NCBI GenBank assembly: GCA_900468285.1 | Contig: UBTF01000004.1 | Location: 1 to 64,000 of the forward strand | DNA: 64,000 nt | Source: Hyphomicrobiales bacterium | Lineage (GTDB): Bacteria > Pseudomonadota > Alphaproteobacteria > Rhizobiales > Rhizobiaceae | Direction of reading: 5' to 3' | Shown: positions 34,927 through 43,530 of the stretch, piece by piece | Position numbering within the stretch: the stretch's first letter is position 1 | Layout: each line of letters opens with the position of its first letter | The notes under the pieces: model-generated | The model's database searches: none | The model's input: only the letters and a program-made list of their open reading frames with translations | What the model was told of the DNA's origin: nothing | Position numbers and translations under genes: made by a program

Positions 34927-35850
34927 TGTGTCGTGCAGGATGTGCGCTGCCTTCACGGCTGCTGAGGCGCGGTTTTCCACGCCGAGCTTGACGTATATCT
35001 GCTCCAGATGCTTGTTGACCGTTCTTGCGGAAAGCCCGAGAATATCGGCGATATCCCGGTTGGCCTTTCCTTTTGCAATCCACAGCAGCACTTCGGATTC
35101 GCGCACGGTGAGGGCAAAATGTTGCCGCAGCAGCGCGTCGGCTGACTTGTCGCTGGCAGCTGTCAGACGAAACAGATGCTCGTCTGGCCCCATCGCGCCG
35201 AGAAACGTCAGTTGCAACATCGCCCCGTCCGCCGGCTGTATCGTCAGCGGTGCATCGCGAAGTGCATCATTGCCGCGGTCTGCCAGCCATTTTGAAATGT
35301 GGACAGAGACCATATCAAGCCCGTCATCGCGACCGGTTGCGGCATTGACCAGCCGCGTTGCCTGCGGTGTGGACCAGTGAATGGCACCATTGGCGCGCAC
35401 CGCCAGCAAATGTCGGCCTGCTGCGTCCAATGCGACCCGTGCGCTTTGGGCTGACCGGGCATTGGAGAGGTGAACGCGAATACGGGCGCGCAATTCGTCG
35501 ATATTGATCGGCTTTGTCAGGTAGTCGACGCCACCGGAGCCGAGTGCCCTGACCACATGCTCGGTTTCCGTCAGCCCCGTCATGAAAATAACAGGGACCT
35601 GCGTGATCGCCGCATTGGATTTCAGCCGGATGCAGGTTTCAAATCCATCCATGGCGGGCATGACGGCATCCAGCAGGATGATGTCGGGGGTGATGCGTTC
35701 GGCAATGTTGAGGGCAGACTGGCCCGACGTTGCGATCAGGACGGAAAAGCCCGACTGCTCAAGCGCCTCGGTCAGAAAGCCCAGCGCATCCGGGCTGTCA
35801 TCCACCAGAAGCACGATATCTTTCGCCAGCGCGGCAGACGGTACGCTCAT
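34924..35850 (-). CDS. LuxR/FixJ-type response regulator, partner of the permease-kinase
   Basis: 308 aa in three parts. The receiver is at about residues 10-125 (Asp 17-18, phospho-Asp 61 in LLDAVMPAMDGF, Lys 113 in YLTKPINI). A middle domain of about 100 residues (ARVALDAAGRHLLAVRANGAIHWSTPQATRLV) has no metal or catalytic motif I recognise. A LuxR helix-turn-helix is at about 245-300 (LTVRESEVLLWIAKGKANRDIADILGLSARTVNKHLEQIYVKLGVENR). The start overlaps the stop of the kinase gene by 4 bp (ATGA), so both are made together. Target genes unknown; urea/nitrogen genes nearby are candidates. Confidence 0.88.
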   Translation of the reverse strand: MSVPSAALAKDIVLLVDDSPDALGFLTEALEQSGFSVLIATSGQSALNIAERITPDIILLDAVMPAMDGFETCIRLKSNAAITQVPVIFMTGLTETEHVVRALGSGGVDYLTKPINIDELRARIRVHLSNARSAQSARVALDAAGRHLLAVRANGAIHWSTPQATRLVNAATGRDDGLDMVSVHISKWLADRGNDALRDAPLTIQPADGAMLQLTFLGAMGPDEHLFRLTAASDKSADALLRQHFALTVRESEVLLWIAKGKANRDIADILGLSARTVNKHLEQIYVKLGVENRASAAVKAAHILHDT

Positions 35851-38800
35851 GGCTGACTGTCCTTCTTGATGGTGTCCGGGCTATCGAACTGGCTGAGAAA
35901 ATCTGCATAGCCCGCCATGTCGAATACCTGGACATAGGTGCTCAGCTTTTCCGTAAAGGCAAGGTTTTTCGGGGTGTTGGCGAGATCGGCCAGTTTTGCC
36001 TCAATGCCCCTTATATAACCGATTTCGCCCAGTTGGCGCAAATCCTTGACGTGGGATGGTCCCGGTGAGGTCATTTCTGCCGTCGGTTTTTTGGCGGGCA
36101 CGACGACATCGGTATCATAGACCCATGTCAGGCCAAGATGGACCGCCAGCTTGTCGCACAGTTGGCGGATATCGACAGGCTTTGCAATTGTGTCGTTGTG
36201 GTTGTCCTCGCCCGCACCGGCAATGGAGCCATCGCCGATATTTGCAGAAAGCATGATCAGCGGCGCGGTCTGGCCCGCCTCGCGCAGTTTCGTGACAAGT
36301 TGCCAGCCACTCATGCCGGGCATGGAAATGTCGATGAGGAAAAGGTCCGGCTTGACGCCCTCGATCAGAGCCAGGCAATCCGGTCCGCCCTGCGCGGTCA
36401 GCACGACGAAATCGAGCGGGCTCAGAACCTCCCGCATCAGTTCACGATGGTCCTCATTGTCATCGACGACGACGATGGTCCTGCGCGGGCCGGAATAGGA
36501 CACGATGGTCTTTTGCGGTGCCGGTGCCGTGCTGGGGCGGTCTACAGCAGACAGCATCAGCCGTATCTTGAAGGTGGAGCCCTTGTCCTTTTCGCTTACA
36601 ACGGAGATTTCGCCGCCCAGCGTGTTGGTCAGTAGCTGGGTGATGGTGAGCCCGAGGCCCAGCCCTGGCATGGGGCGTATGCTTTCGGCCTCGCCGCGCT
36701 GAAACGGTTCGTAGATCCGGCTCAGATCCTTTTCGGCAATGCCGCGTCCGGTATCGGAAATGGTGAAGGTCGCGACCTGGCTGCGATAGGCCACATCGAA
36801 GCGAACTTCGCCTGCATCGGTAAACTTGATGGCGTTCGACAGAAGATTGACGAGAATTTGCCGCAGGCGCTTTTCATCGGTGCGGACATATTGTGGAAGC
36901 GCTCGCGTGCGGGTGTGCTTCAGCTCCAGCCCCTTTGCCTGCGCCTGCGGACGGAAGAGATCGAGGATCTGGTCGAGAAAATCCTGAATGTTGATTTCGT
37001 TGGAATAGACCTGCAGACGGCCCGCCTCGATCTTGGATATGTCCAGCAGCCCGTCGATAAGCCCGGAGAGGTGATCGGCGGAGCGTCGGATGACCTTGAT
37101 CGCCGATTGGCGGGGCTGCGGGATGGTGTCGTCGCGCTCCAGAATCTGGGCGTAGCCGAGGACGGCATTGAGCGGCGTTCGCAATTCATGGCTGAGACCA
37201 ACGACATAGCGGCTCTTTGCGCGGTTGGCAGCTTCCGCCGTGTCCTTGGCGTGCTGCAGCGCCGCATCGGTCTTCTTATGCGCGGCGATTTCCTTCAAAA
37301 GAAGCGTGTTCTGGCGTGAGGATTCCTCTTCCGCCACCACCCGGCTGTCATGGGCGAGAACCAGAAACCAGCAGACGATACCCGCTATCACGGCGAAAAC
37401 GAAGAAGACCGCAAGGATGGTGCGATTGACCACATCCACCGTGGCGGGGGAGGCAGCCCCCACCTGATGGGCGATCAGCGCCAGCGTTGCCCCAAGCACG
37501 ATGATGGCGAGTGCCGCCGACATGGCGTAGCGGCCAAGCCGGGTCGCCAGCCTGGCTACGAGATCATCCGGCAGAAAGGAGCGGGCAACGGTTGCCACCT
37601 GGTAGTTCAGCTTGGCCTTCGGCTTGCACATATCGTGGCAGCGGCTGTCCAGCGAGCAGCAGAGAGAACAGATGGGCGCGGCATAGGCGGGGCACCAGGC
37701 CATGTCCTCAGGCTCGAAAGGATGCTCGCAGATGGAGCAGGTGATGCTGCTTTCCTGTGCCCATTTTTGCCGTGGCTTGCGGGCCAGATAGAATTTTCCC
37801 TTGGTGCCCCAGGCGATCAACGGAGAGACGGTGAAGGCAACGAGCAAGGTCAGATAGGGTGCAAGCGAGGCGGCAATGGCACCGAACAGGCCAAAATGTG
37901 CCGTAAGCGCGATTGTTGCGGCCAGCGTCATGGTGCCAACGCCCACCGGGTTGATATCGTAGAGGTGGGCGCGTTTGAATTCGATGCCGGGTGGCGCAAG
38001 GCCGAGCGGCTTGTTGATGAAAAGATCAGCCGAGATGGTGCAGAGCCACGCCATGGCGATGATGGAGAAGATGCCCAGCGTTTCTTCCAGCAGCCGGTAG
38101 ATGCCGAGTTCCATCAGCAGCAGCGCGATCAGCACGTTGAATACCAGCCAGACCACGCGGCCCGGGTGGCTGTGGGTGAGGCGGGAGAAGAAATTCGACC
38201 ATGCCAGCGACCCGGCATAGGCGTTCATGACGTTGATCTTGAGCTGCGAGACGACGACAAAGGCGACCATCAGCAGCAGGGCGGCGTTTTCATTGGGGAT
38301 CATGTAGCCAAAGGCCGTCAGATACATCTGCGAGGGGTCGGCAGCCCGATCTACCGGCACGCCTGAGCTGAACGTCAGCACGACAAGGAACGACCCCGCC
38401 AGAAGCTTGGGCACACCGACCAGGACCCAGCCCGCACCGGCGAGAAAGACGGCAAAGCGATGGCGCAGCTTCAGCTTTCCCTCGGCTGGCAGGAAGCGAA
38501 GGAAATCCACCTGCTCGCCGATCTGCGACATCAGCGCCAGTATGACGGCAGAGGCCGCGCCGAATTCAACCAGATTGAAATCAGCCATCGTTCCCGCAGG
38601 ACCGGACGCGTGGTGAATGCCGGCAAAGGCGCGCCAGAGATCGAACTTTTCCCAATCCAGAAACGCGATGAAAATGAAGGGCAGGATGTTGAGCACGATC
38701 CAGAAGGGCTGGGTGATGATCTGGAACCGGCTGATGAGCCGCACACCATGGGTAACCAGCGGAATGACCATGACGGCGGAAATGATGTAGCCGATCCATA

Positions 38801-39245
38801 GGGGTATGCCGAGCGCCAGTTCCAGCGCGCCAGACATGATGGATGCCTCAATGGCAAACAGCATGAAGGTGAAGGCGGCGTAGATCAGCGATGTGATGGT
38901 AGAGCCGATATAGCCGAAGCTTGCACCGCGCGTCAGAAGGTCGATATCGACGCCGTAGCGGATGGCATAACGGCTGATCGGCACGCCGACAGCCAGCATG
39001 ACGGCGGAGGCGACGAGAATGGCGAGAAACGCGTTGGTGGTGCCGTAGGAGAGGGTGATGGCGCCGCCGATGGCTTCCAGCGCAAGGAAGGATATGGCAC
39101 CGATGGCGGTGTGGGAAATGCGGCTGGAAGAGAACTGTCGGGCGCTCTTGGCTGTGAAGCGCAGTGCATAGTCTTCAAGCGTCTGGTTGGCGACCCAGCG
39201 ATTATATTCGCGCCTGACGGGGATGATGCGTTGACGTGCGGCCAT
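35847..39245 (-). CDS. NCS1 permease - Cys cluster - histidine kinase - receiver hybrid
   Basis: 1132 aa, several modules in one chain. Residues about 20-490 form an NCS1 (cytosine/purine/allantoin/hydantoin) permease with about 12 helices (RISHTAIGAISFLALEAIGGAITLSYG; FGYIGSTI). About 503-540 is a Cys-rich cluster with eight Cys and one His, like a treble-clef/zinc site. Two further helices lie at 573-593 and 610-632, then a coiled linker. The HisKA/HATPase_c kinase follows with His 686 (GLSHELRTPLNAV), Asn 804, and G-boxes DTGRGIAEKD and GLGLGLTI. The receiver is at about 922-1035 (Asp 928-929, phospho-Asp 972, Lys 1022), then a short helical tail. It is translationally coupled to the LuxR-type regulator. 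Function is inferred: the transporter part should sense or carry a nucleobase-like compound. Confidence 0.88.
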   Translation of the reverse strand: MAARQRIIPVRREYNRWVANQTLEDYALRFTAKSARQFSSSRISHTAIGAISFLALEAIGGAITLSYGTTNAFLAILVASAVMLAVGVPISRYAIRYGVDIDLLTRGASFGYIGSTITSLIYAAFTFMLFAIEASIMSGALELALGIPLWIGYIISAVMVIPLVTHGVRLISRFQIITQPFWIVLNILPFIFIAFLDWEKFDLWRAFAGIHHASGPAGTMADFNLVEFGAASAVILALMSQIGEQVDFLRFLPAEGKLKLRHRFAVFLAGAGWVLVGVPKLLAGSFLVVLTFSSGVPVDRAADPSQMYLTAFGYMIPNENAALLLMVAFVVVSQLKINVMNAYAGSLAWSNFFSRLTHSHPGRVVWLVFNVLIALLLMELGIYRLLEETLGIFSIIAMAWLCTISADLFINKPLGLAPPGIEFKRAHLYDINPVGVGTMTLAATIALTAHFGLFGAIAASLAPYLTLLVAFTVSPLIAWGTKGKFYLARKPRQKWAQESSITCSICEHPFEPEDMAWCPAYAAPICSLCCSLDSRCHDMCKPKAKLNYQVATVARSFLPDDLVARLATRLGRYAMSAALAIIVLGATLALIAHQVGAASPATVDVVNRTILAVFFVFAVIAGIVCWFLVLAHDSRVVAEEESSRQNTLLLKEIAAHKKTDAALQHAKDTAEAANRAKSRYVVGLSHELRTPLNAVLGYAQILERDDTIPQPRQSAIKVIRRSADHLSGLIDGLLDISKIEAGRLQVYSNEINIQDFLDQILDLFRPQAQAKGLELKHTRTRALPQYVRTDEKRLRQILVNLLSNAIKFTDAGEVRFDVAYRSQVATFTISDTGRGIAEKDLSRIYEPFQRGEAESIRPMPGLGLGLTITQLLTNTLGGEISVVSEKDKGSTFKIRLMLSAVDRPSTAPAPQKTIVSYSGPRRTIVVVDDNEDHRELMREVLSPLDFVVLTAQGGPDCLALIEGVKPDLFLIDISMPGMSGWQLVTKLREAGQTAPLIMLSANIGDGSIAGAGEDNHNDTIAKPVDIRQLCDKLAVHLGLTWVYDTDVVVPAKKPTAEMTSPGPSHVKDLRQLGEIGYIRGIEAKLADLANTPKNLAFTEKLSTYVQVFDMAGYADFLSQFDSPDTIKKDSQP

Positions 39246-39339
39246 GCCTAAAAACCAGCGCCTTTTCCGGGGTGATGCTCAATTGTGCACAGTCGGGCCA
39301 ACGGATTTGGTTTGCAAGACAAATACGGCGTCACGGATA

Positions 39340-40110
39340 TCAAAGACGTACCGACATGCCGCCATCGACAGTGAGGACGTGGCCGTTGACGAAGGAAGCC
39401 GCATCACTTGCCAAAAACAGAGCCGCGCCAGCGATTTCATCCGGCTTTCCCCAGCGTTCCAAAGGGACGCGCAACCTGGCGAAAGCCAACATATCCGGGT
39501 CTTCCGCGAGGGTCGCATTGGTTTCGGTTGCGAACATGCCGGGGGCTATGGCGTTGCTTGTGATGCCGCGTGCGCCATATTCCACGGCAATGCTTCGCAT
39601 TAAGCCCGTCAATCCCTGTTTTGCCACCGGGTAGATTGCGTCTCCCGACTTCACCAAATGGCCAAGGATGGATGTGATGGTGATGATGCGGCCGTAATTG
39701 TTTGCGGTCATTGCTTCTGCCGCCTCGCGGGACAGGCAGATGGAGGAGGTGAGATCGGTGCGGATGAGATCCAGCACATCTTCTTCCCGGAAGTCGCGCA
39801 GAGGACGCCGATCGCGTGCGCCGACATTATTGACGAGAATATCGAGGTGTCCGACGTCTTTCATGATACGCCGGACAAGGTCGCCGCCAGCAGCGGTGTC
39901 AGCGATATCGAATGCGGCATAGTCGGCTTTTCCACCTGCTTCACGAAGACTATTCGCCGAATTTTCCAGCGTCTGCGCATTGCGACCCGTCAGCCAGACA
40001 TGGGCACCCGCTTCGGTAAATGCCTTGGCGATTTCAAAGCCGAGCCCGCGCCCGCTGCCGGTAATGATTGCGGTGCGGTTTTCCAGCGAGAATTTTTGGA
40101 GAATGCCCAT
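39340..40110 (-). CDS. SDR-family oxidoreductase (gluconate 5-dehydrogenase-like)
   Basis: 256 aa classical short-chain dehydrogenase: NAD(P) loop TGSGRGLGFEIA, NNVG at 94-97, catalytic Ser 147, Tyr 160 and Lys 164 (YPVAK), closing GHVLTVDGGMSVRL. The start LQKFSLENRTAIITGSGRGLG and the sequence ARDRRPLRDF resemble gluconate 5-dehydrogenases/3-oxoacyl reductases; the substrate is not certain. It lies 94 bp upstream of the permease-kinase gene in the same orientation, so the two might be co-transcribed. Confidence 0.85.
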   Translation of the reverse strand: MGILQKFSLENRTAIITGSGRGLGFEIAKAFTEAGAHVWLTGRNAQTLENSANSLREAGGKADYAAFDIADTAAGGDLVRRIMKDVGHLDILVNNVGARDRRPLRDFREEDVLDLIRTDLTSSICLSREAAEAMTANNYGRIITITSILGHLVKSGDAIYPVAKQGLTGLMRSIAVEYGARGITSNAIAPGMFATETNATLAEDPDMLAFARLRVPLERWGKPDEIAGAALFLASDAASFVNGHVLTVDGGMSVRL

Positions 40111-40225
40111 CGCTCACTGTCCCGGTTCAAATCGTTATGTCAGCCCGCAGAATAAGCCGCGCAGGGGGAAGTGAGAAAGGTCAACCGTGTGGCTAGCCGT
40201 TCGCAATTGCAGGCTCTGGATACAA

Positions 40226-40256
40226 AAATGGCGTCGCCCTGTTAGAGCGACGCCAT
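40226..40256 (-). terminator. Terminator of glnII
   Basis: A perfect 10-bp stem (ATGGCGTCGC/GCGACGCCAT) with a 9-nt loop. On the minus strand it is followed by TTTTTG and lies just after the glnII stop. Confidence 0.9.
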
Positions 40257-40266
40257 GTTCGACTTA

Positions 40267-41301
40267 TCAGGCAGCAGCGGACTGTGCGAGCGGCACTTCT
40301 GCAATCGTCTTCAGAACAACGGAAGCGATCTGGTATGGGCAGCCCTGGCTGTTCGGACGACGGTCTTCAAGGTAACCCTTGTAGCCGTTGTTGACGAAGG
40401 AATGTGGAACGCGGATCGATGCGCCACGGTCAGCAATGCCGTAGGAGAACTTGTTCCAAGGAGCGGTTTCGTGCTTGCCGGTCAGGCGCAGATGGTTGTC
40501 TGGGCCGTAAACGTCGATGTGCTCTTTCCAGTTCTTTTCGAAAGCAGCCATGAGCGCTTCGAAATACTCCTTGCCGCCAACTTCGCGCATGAACTTGGTG
40601 GAGAAGTTGCAGTGCATGCCAGAGCCGTTCCAGTCGGTATCGCCGAGTGGCTTGCAATGGAATTCGACGTCGATGCCGTACTTTTCGCAAAGGCGAAGAA
40701 GCAGGTAACGCGCGATCCAGATCTGGTCGGCAGCGCTCTTGGAGCCCTTGCCGAACACCTGGAATTCCCACTGACCCTTGGCCACTTCGGCATTGATGCC
40801 TTCGTGGTTGATGCCTGCTTCTAGGCAGAGGTCGAGATGCTCTTCAACGATTTCGCGAGCGATGGAGCCGACATTCTTGTAGCCGACGCCTGTGTAATAT
40901 GGACCCTGTGGAGCGGGGTAGCCCTGCTCAGGGAAGCCGAGCGGACGGCCATCTTCGTAGAAGAAGTATTCCTGCTCGAAGCCGAACCATGCGCCTTCGT
41001 CGTCGAGAATGGTCGCGCGGCTGTTGGATGGATGCGGTGTCACGCCATCCGGCATCATGACTTCACACATGACGAGCGCGCCATTTGTGCGGGCCGGGTC
41101 AGGATAGATCGCGACGGGCTTGAGAACGCAATCGGAGCTGTGGCCTTCGGCCTGCTGCGTGGAGGAGCCGTCAAAGCCCCAGAGTGGCAGCTGCTCGAGC
41201 GTTGGGAATTCATCGAATTCCTTGATCTGGGTCTTGCCGCGCAGGTTTGCTACCGGCTTGTAACCATCCAGCCAGATGTACTCGAGTTTGAACTTAGTCA
41301 T
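40267..41301 (-). CDS. glnII: Glutamine synthetase type II
   Basis: Makes glutamine from glutamate, ammonia and ATP. 344 aa, the eukaryotic-like GSII class: LEYIWLDGYKPVANLRGKTQI opening, LPLWGFDGSSTQQA, EVMMPDG, WFGFEQEYFFYEDGRPLGFP (metal Glu), GINAEVAKGQWEFQVFG, GSGMHCNFSTKFMRE, and RGASIRVPHSFVNNG. Shorter than GSI (about 470 aa) and lacking the adenylylation loop. Preceded by a GAGAGG site and a -24/-12 promoter. In rhizobia glnII is NtrC-regulated, fitting ammonia assimilation under N-limitation. Confidence 0.97.
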   Translation of the reverse strand: MTKFKLEYIWLDGYKPVANLRGKTQIKEFDEFPTLEQLPLWGFDGSSTQQAEGHSSDCVLKPVAIYPDPARTNGALVMCEVMMPDGVTPHPSNSRATILDDEGAWFGFEQEYFFYEDGRPLGFPEQGYPAPQGPYYTGVGYKNVGSIAREIVEEHLDLCLEAGINHEGINAEVAKGQWEFQVFGKGSKSAADQIWIARYLLLRLCEKYGIDVEFHCKPLGDTDWNGSGMHCNFSTKFMREVGGKEYFEALMAAFEKNWKEHIDVYGPDNHLRLTGKHETAPWNKFSYGIADRGASIRVPHSFVNNGYKGYLEDRRPNSQGCPYQIASVVLKTIAEVPLAQSAAA

Positions 41302-41787
41302 TACGAACCTCTCATAGGTTAAGATGCGAAGCCTTGATATTCCCTTTGCGAACAAACAGCCTTGTGAACTGCCCTCGCTTTCAAGTGCTGTCCCTATAGA
41401 AGCATTCCCCGTGCCAGTTTCACGTGGCAACGACCGGGCACCGTCTTTTTTTAAAGCGAATGGGTGATCTGCGGTCAGAAATATCGGAAATCTCGCGAGG
41501 CGCATTTTTGAAAAACCTAAGCATTTCCGATGCTTTTGGCAGGGCAGAGACAATTTTTGGTCAAAAATGATGCCGTTTCTTTTCGGAAACGTATTTTTCA
41601 TGCGAAAATTTCGAAGTTTCGCTCGATATCTGCATAAAGACTGTTCTTTGCACCATGAAGATTATATGACGCCTAAAAAATAGGCGTTGTGATATTTTTT
41701 TAATCAGGAGGGGTGTTTTTCGGCGTATTTGGGCGTATATTTGGGTTGAGGCAACAATGCTGGCTATTCAACGAGAGAGTGAATGTC
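41302..41787. other. glnII / DUF2735 divergent region (486 bp)
   Basis: Gene-free. It contains the sigma-54 promoter of glnII (41401-41417) and a 7-bp inverted repeat ATTTTTG-GT-CAAAAAT (41553-41568). A perfect repeat ACGCCTA-AAAAA-TAGGCGT (41669-41687) also lies here, followed by a tandem near-repeat of GGCGTAT(A)TTTGGG (about 41721-41745), close to the DUF2735 gene. These are candidate operators. Confidence 0.6.
41401..41417 (-). promoter_or_regulatory. Sigma-54 (RpoN) promoter of glnII
   Basis: On the minus strand CTGGCACGGGGAATGCT: the GG and GC elements are exactly 10 nt apart, and the site matches consensus TGGCACG-N4-TTGCW with one mismatch. It lies 100 bp upstream of the glnII ATG, facing it. 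An NtrC enhancer should lie further upstream; TTGCACCA near 41649 is at most a half-site. Confidence 0.85.
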
Positions 41788-41988
41788 ATGAGAAGTGAAC
41801 CGCATTTGGAGAGTGCCACAATCTATCAATTCCCTGTCGGTGGCCGTGCAGGTTTCAAAGGCATGCGCAATGTGACCGTAACGACGGGCCAGTCGATCTC
41901 CACGCCCAAGACGCATGTTGACTTTGACAGCTGGTATCATCAGCAAGCCATTCTCGATACCTGCGATCCGGACAAGCCACACAACTGA
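41788..41988 (+). CDS. DUF2735 small protein
   Basis: 66 aa: ATIYQFPVGGRAGFKGMRN near the start and DFDSWYHQQAI near the end are DUF2735 marks. The family sits divergently from glnII in rhizobia, as here. No known function. The ATG at 41788 has an AGAGAG site; the frame is open upstream to 41713. A role in nitrogen response is inferred from position only. Confidence 0.82.
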   Translation: MRSEPHLESATIYQFPVGGRAGFKGMRNVTVTTGQSISTPKTHVDFDSWYHQQAILDTCDPDKPHN

Positions 41989-42174
41989 GTGCGGCATCGA
42001 GGGCGGTGGTAGTCTGCCTAAATCTACAGTGAATAAGCTGGCGTTCCTGTTTCGCCACCCTACCTACGTCAATTGACGTATACGGTTTTGCGGATGCGAG
42101 ACCGATAGTCCCCTCCAGCAGCGGTAAAATAACCGCTGAGCCCATAGAGGCTGAACAGGAGAGGGGTCCTTCCG
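41989..42174 (+). promoter_or_regulatory. urtA promoter region with palindrome
   Basis: It holds a perfect 16-bp palindrome TACGTCAATTGACGTA (42065-42080) whose right half reads as a -35-like TTGACG. Further down is a leader hairpin CAGCGGT...ACCGCTG (42119-42138) and then the AGGAGAG ribosome site. No sigma-54 site is visible. Confidence 0.6.
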
Positions 42175-43464
42175 ATGACTTTCAAGAACATGCTTTCCGG
42201 CGCTTTGCTCGGCGCCATCTTGTCTACCACAGCATTCCATGGCGCGTTTGCCGCTGACGATACGATCAAGGTCGGCGTTCTGCATTCCTTGTCCGGCACC
42301 ATGGCGATTTCCGAGACAACTCTGAAAGACGCCATGTTGATGCTCATCGAGGAGCAGAACAAGAAGGGCGGCGTTCTCGGCAAGAAGCTCGAAGCCGTTG
42401 TTGTCGATCCGGCCTCCGACTGGCCGCTCTTTGCGGAAAAGGCTCGCCAGCTGATCAGCCAAGACAAGGTCGCAGCCGTCTTCGGTTGCTGGACATCGTC
42501 CTCGCGCAAATCCGTTCTGCCTGTCTTTGAAGAGCTAAACTCCATCCTCTTCTATCCCGTACAGTATGAGGGCGAAGAATCCTCGCGCAACATCTTCTAT
42601 ACCGGTGCAGCCCCCAACCAGCAGGCTATTCCCGCTGTCGATTATCTGGCCAGCACCGAAGGCGTCGAGCGCTGGGTTCTGGCGGGCACCGACTATGTCT
42701 ACCCGCAGACAACCAACAAGATCCTGAAAGCCTACCTGATGTCGAAGGGCGTCAAGGAAGAGGACATCATGATCAACTACACGCCATTCGGCCATTCCGA
42801 CTGGCAGACCATCGTCTCCGACATCAAGAAATTCGGCTCTGCCGGCAAGAAGACCGCTGTCGTCTCCACCATCAACGGTGACGCCAACGTTCCCTTCTAC
42901 AAGGAACTGGCAAACCAGGGCGTGAAGGCAGAAGACATCCCCGTCGTTGCCTTCTCGGTGGGTGAAGAAGAGCTTGCGGGCCTCGATACCGGCCCGCTGG
43001 TCGGCCACCTTGCCGCCTGGAACTACTTCCAGTCCGTCGACAGCCCTGTGAATGCCGAGTTCATCAAGGAATGGCACGCTTTCACCAAGAACGACAAGCG
43101 CGTGACGAACGACCCGATGGAAGCCGCCTATATCGGCTTCAACGCCTGGGTCAAGGCGGTGGAAGCTGCTGGCACGACAGAGACCGACAAGGTTCTGGAT
43201 ACGATCATCGGCGTTTCCGTGCCAAACCTCTCGGGCGGCTATTCCACCGTCATGCCGAACCACCACATCACCAAGCCGGTTCTGATTGGCGAAATCCAGT
43301 CTGACGGTCAGTTCGAAATCGTGCAGCAGACCGCGCAGGTCGTCGGCGACGAATGGTCGGATTACCTGCCTGACTCCAAGGACCTGATCTCCGATTGGCG
43401 CAAGCCAATGGAGTGCGGCAACTTCAACGTCGCTTCGGGCAAATGCGGTGGCAAGGGCATGTAA
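42175..43464 (+). CDS. urtA: Urea ABC transporter, urea-binding protein
   Basis: 429 aa: signal peptide (about residues 1-27, ending AFAA), then a type I periplasmic binding fold with the UrtA hallmarks IKVGVLHSLSGTMAISETTLKDAMLMLIEEQNKKGG and AAVFGCWTSSSRKSVLPVFEELNSILFYPVQYEGEESSRNIFYTGAAPNQQ. It binds urea (or short amides) in the periplasm. It leads the urtABCDE operon; a palindromic repeat element separates it from urtB. Confidence 0.96.
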   Translation: MTFKNMLSGALLGAILSTTAFHGAFAADDTIKVGVLHSLSGTMAISETTLKDAMLMLIEEQNKKGGVLGKKLEAVVVDPASDWPLFAEKARQLISQDKVAAVFGCWTSSSRKSVLPVFEELNSILFYPVQYEGEESSRNIFYTGAAPNQQAIPAVDYLASTEGVERWVLAGTDYVYPQTTNKILKAYLMSKGVKEEDIMINYTPFGHSDWQTIVSDIKKFGSAGKKTAVVSTINGDANVPFYKELANQGVKAEDIPVVAFSVGEEELAGLDTGPLVGHLAAWNYFQSVDSPVNAEFIKEWHAFTKNDKRVTNDPMEAAYIGFNAWVKAVEAAGTTETDKVLDTIIGVSVPNLSGGYSTVMPNHHITKPVLIGEIQSDGQFEIVQQTAQVVGDEWSDYLPDSKDLISDWRKPMECGNFNVASGKCGGKGM

Positions 43465-43530
43465 TGTCGCGCCTCGATCCCTCTCCGAAACGGGGAGGGG
43501 TCTACCATCCTGACTGACATGACCTCCACA

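Noticed and set aside
37350-38366. Arg/Gly/Asp-rich + strand frame inside the permease-kinase gene
   Set aside because: Antisense shadow of transmembrane codons; no recognisable motif.
41553-41568. Palindrome containing GGTCA as a possible RutR site
   Set aside because: It shares only a core GGTCAA with the RutR consensus; the outer bases do not fit TTGACCANNTGGTCAA.
42000-42064. Possible sigma-54 promoter upstream of urtA
   Set aside because: A CTGGCGT sequence occurs (about 42039-42045), but no GC follows at the required 10-nt spacing.
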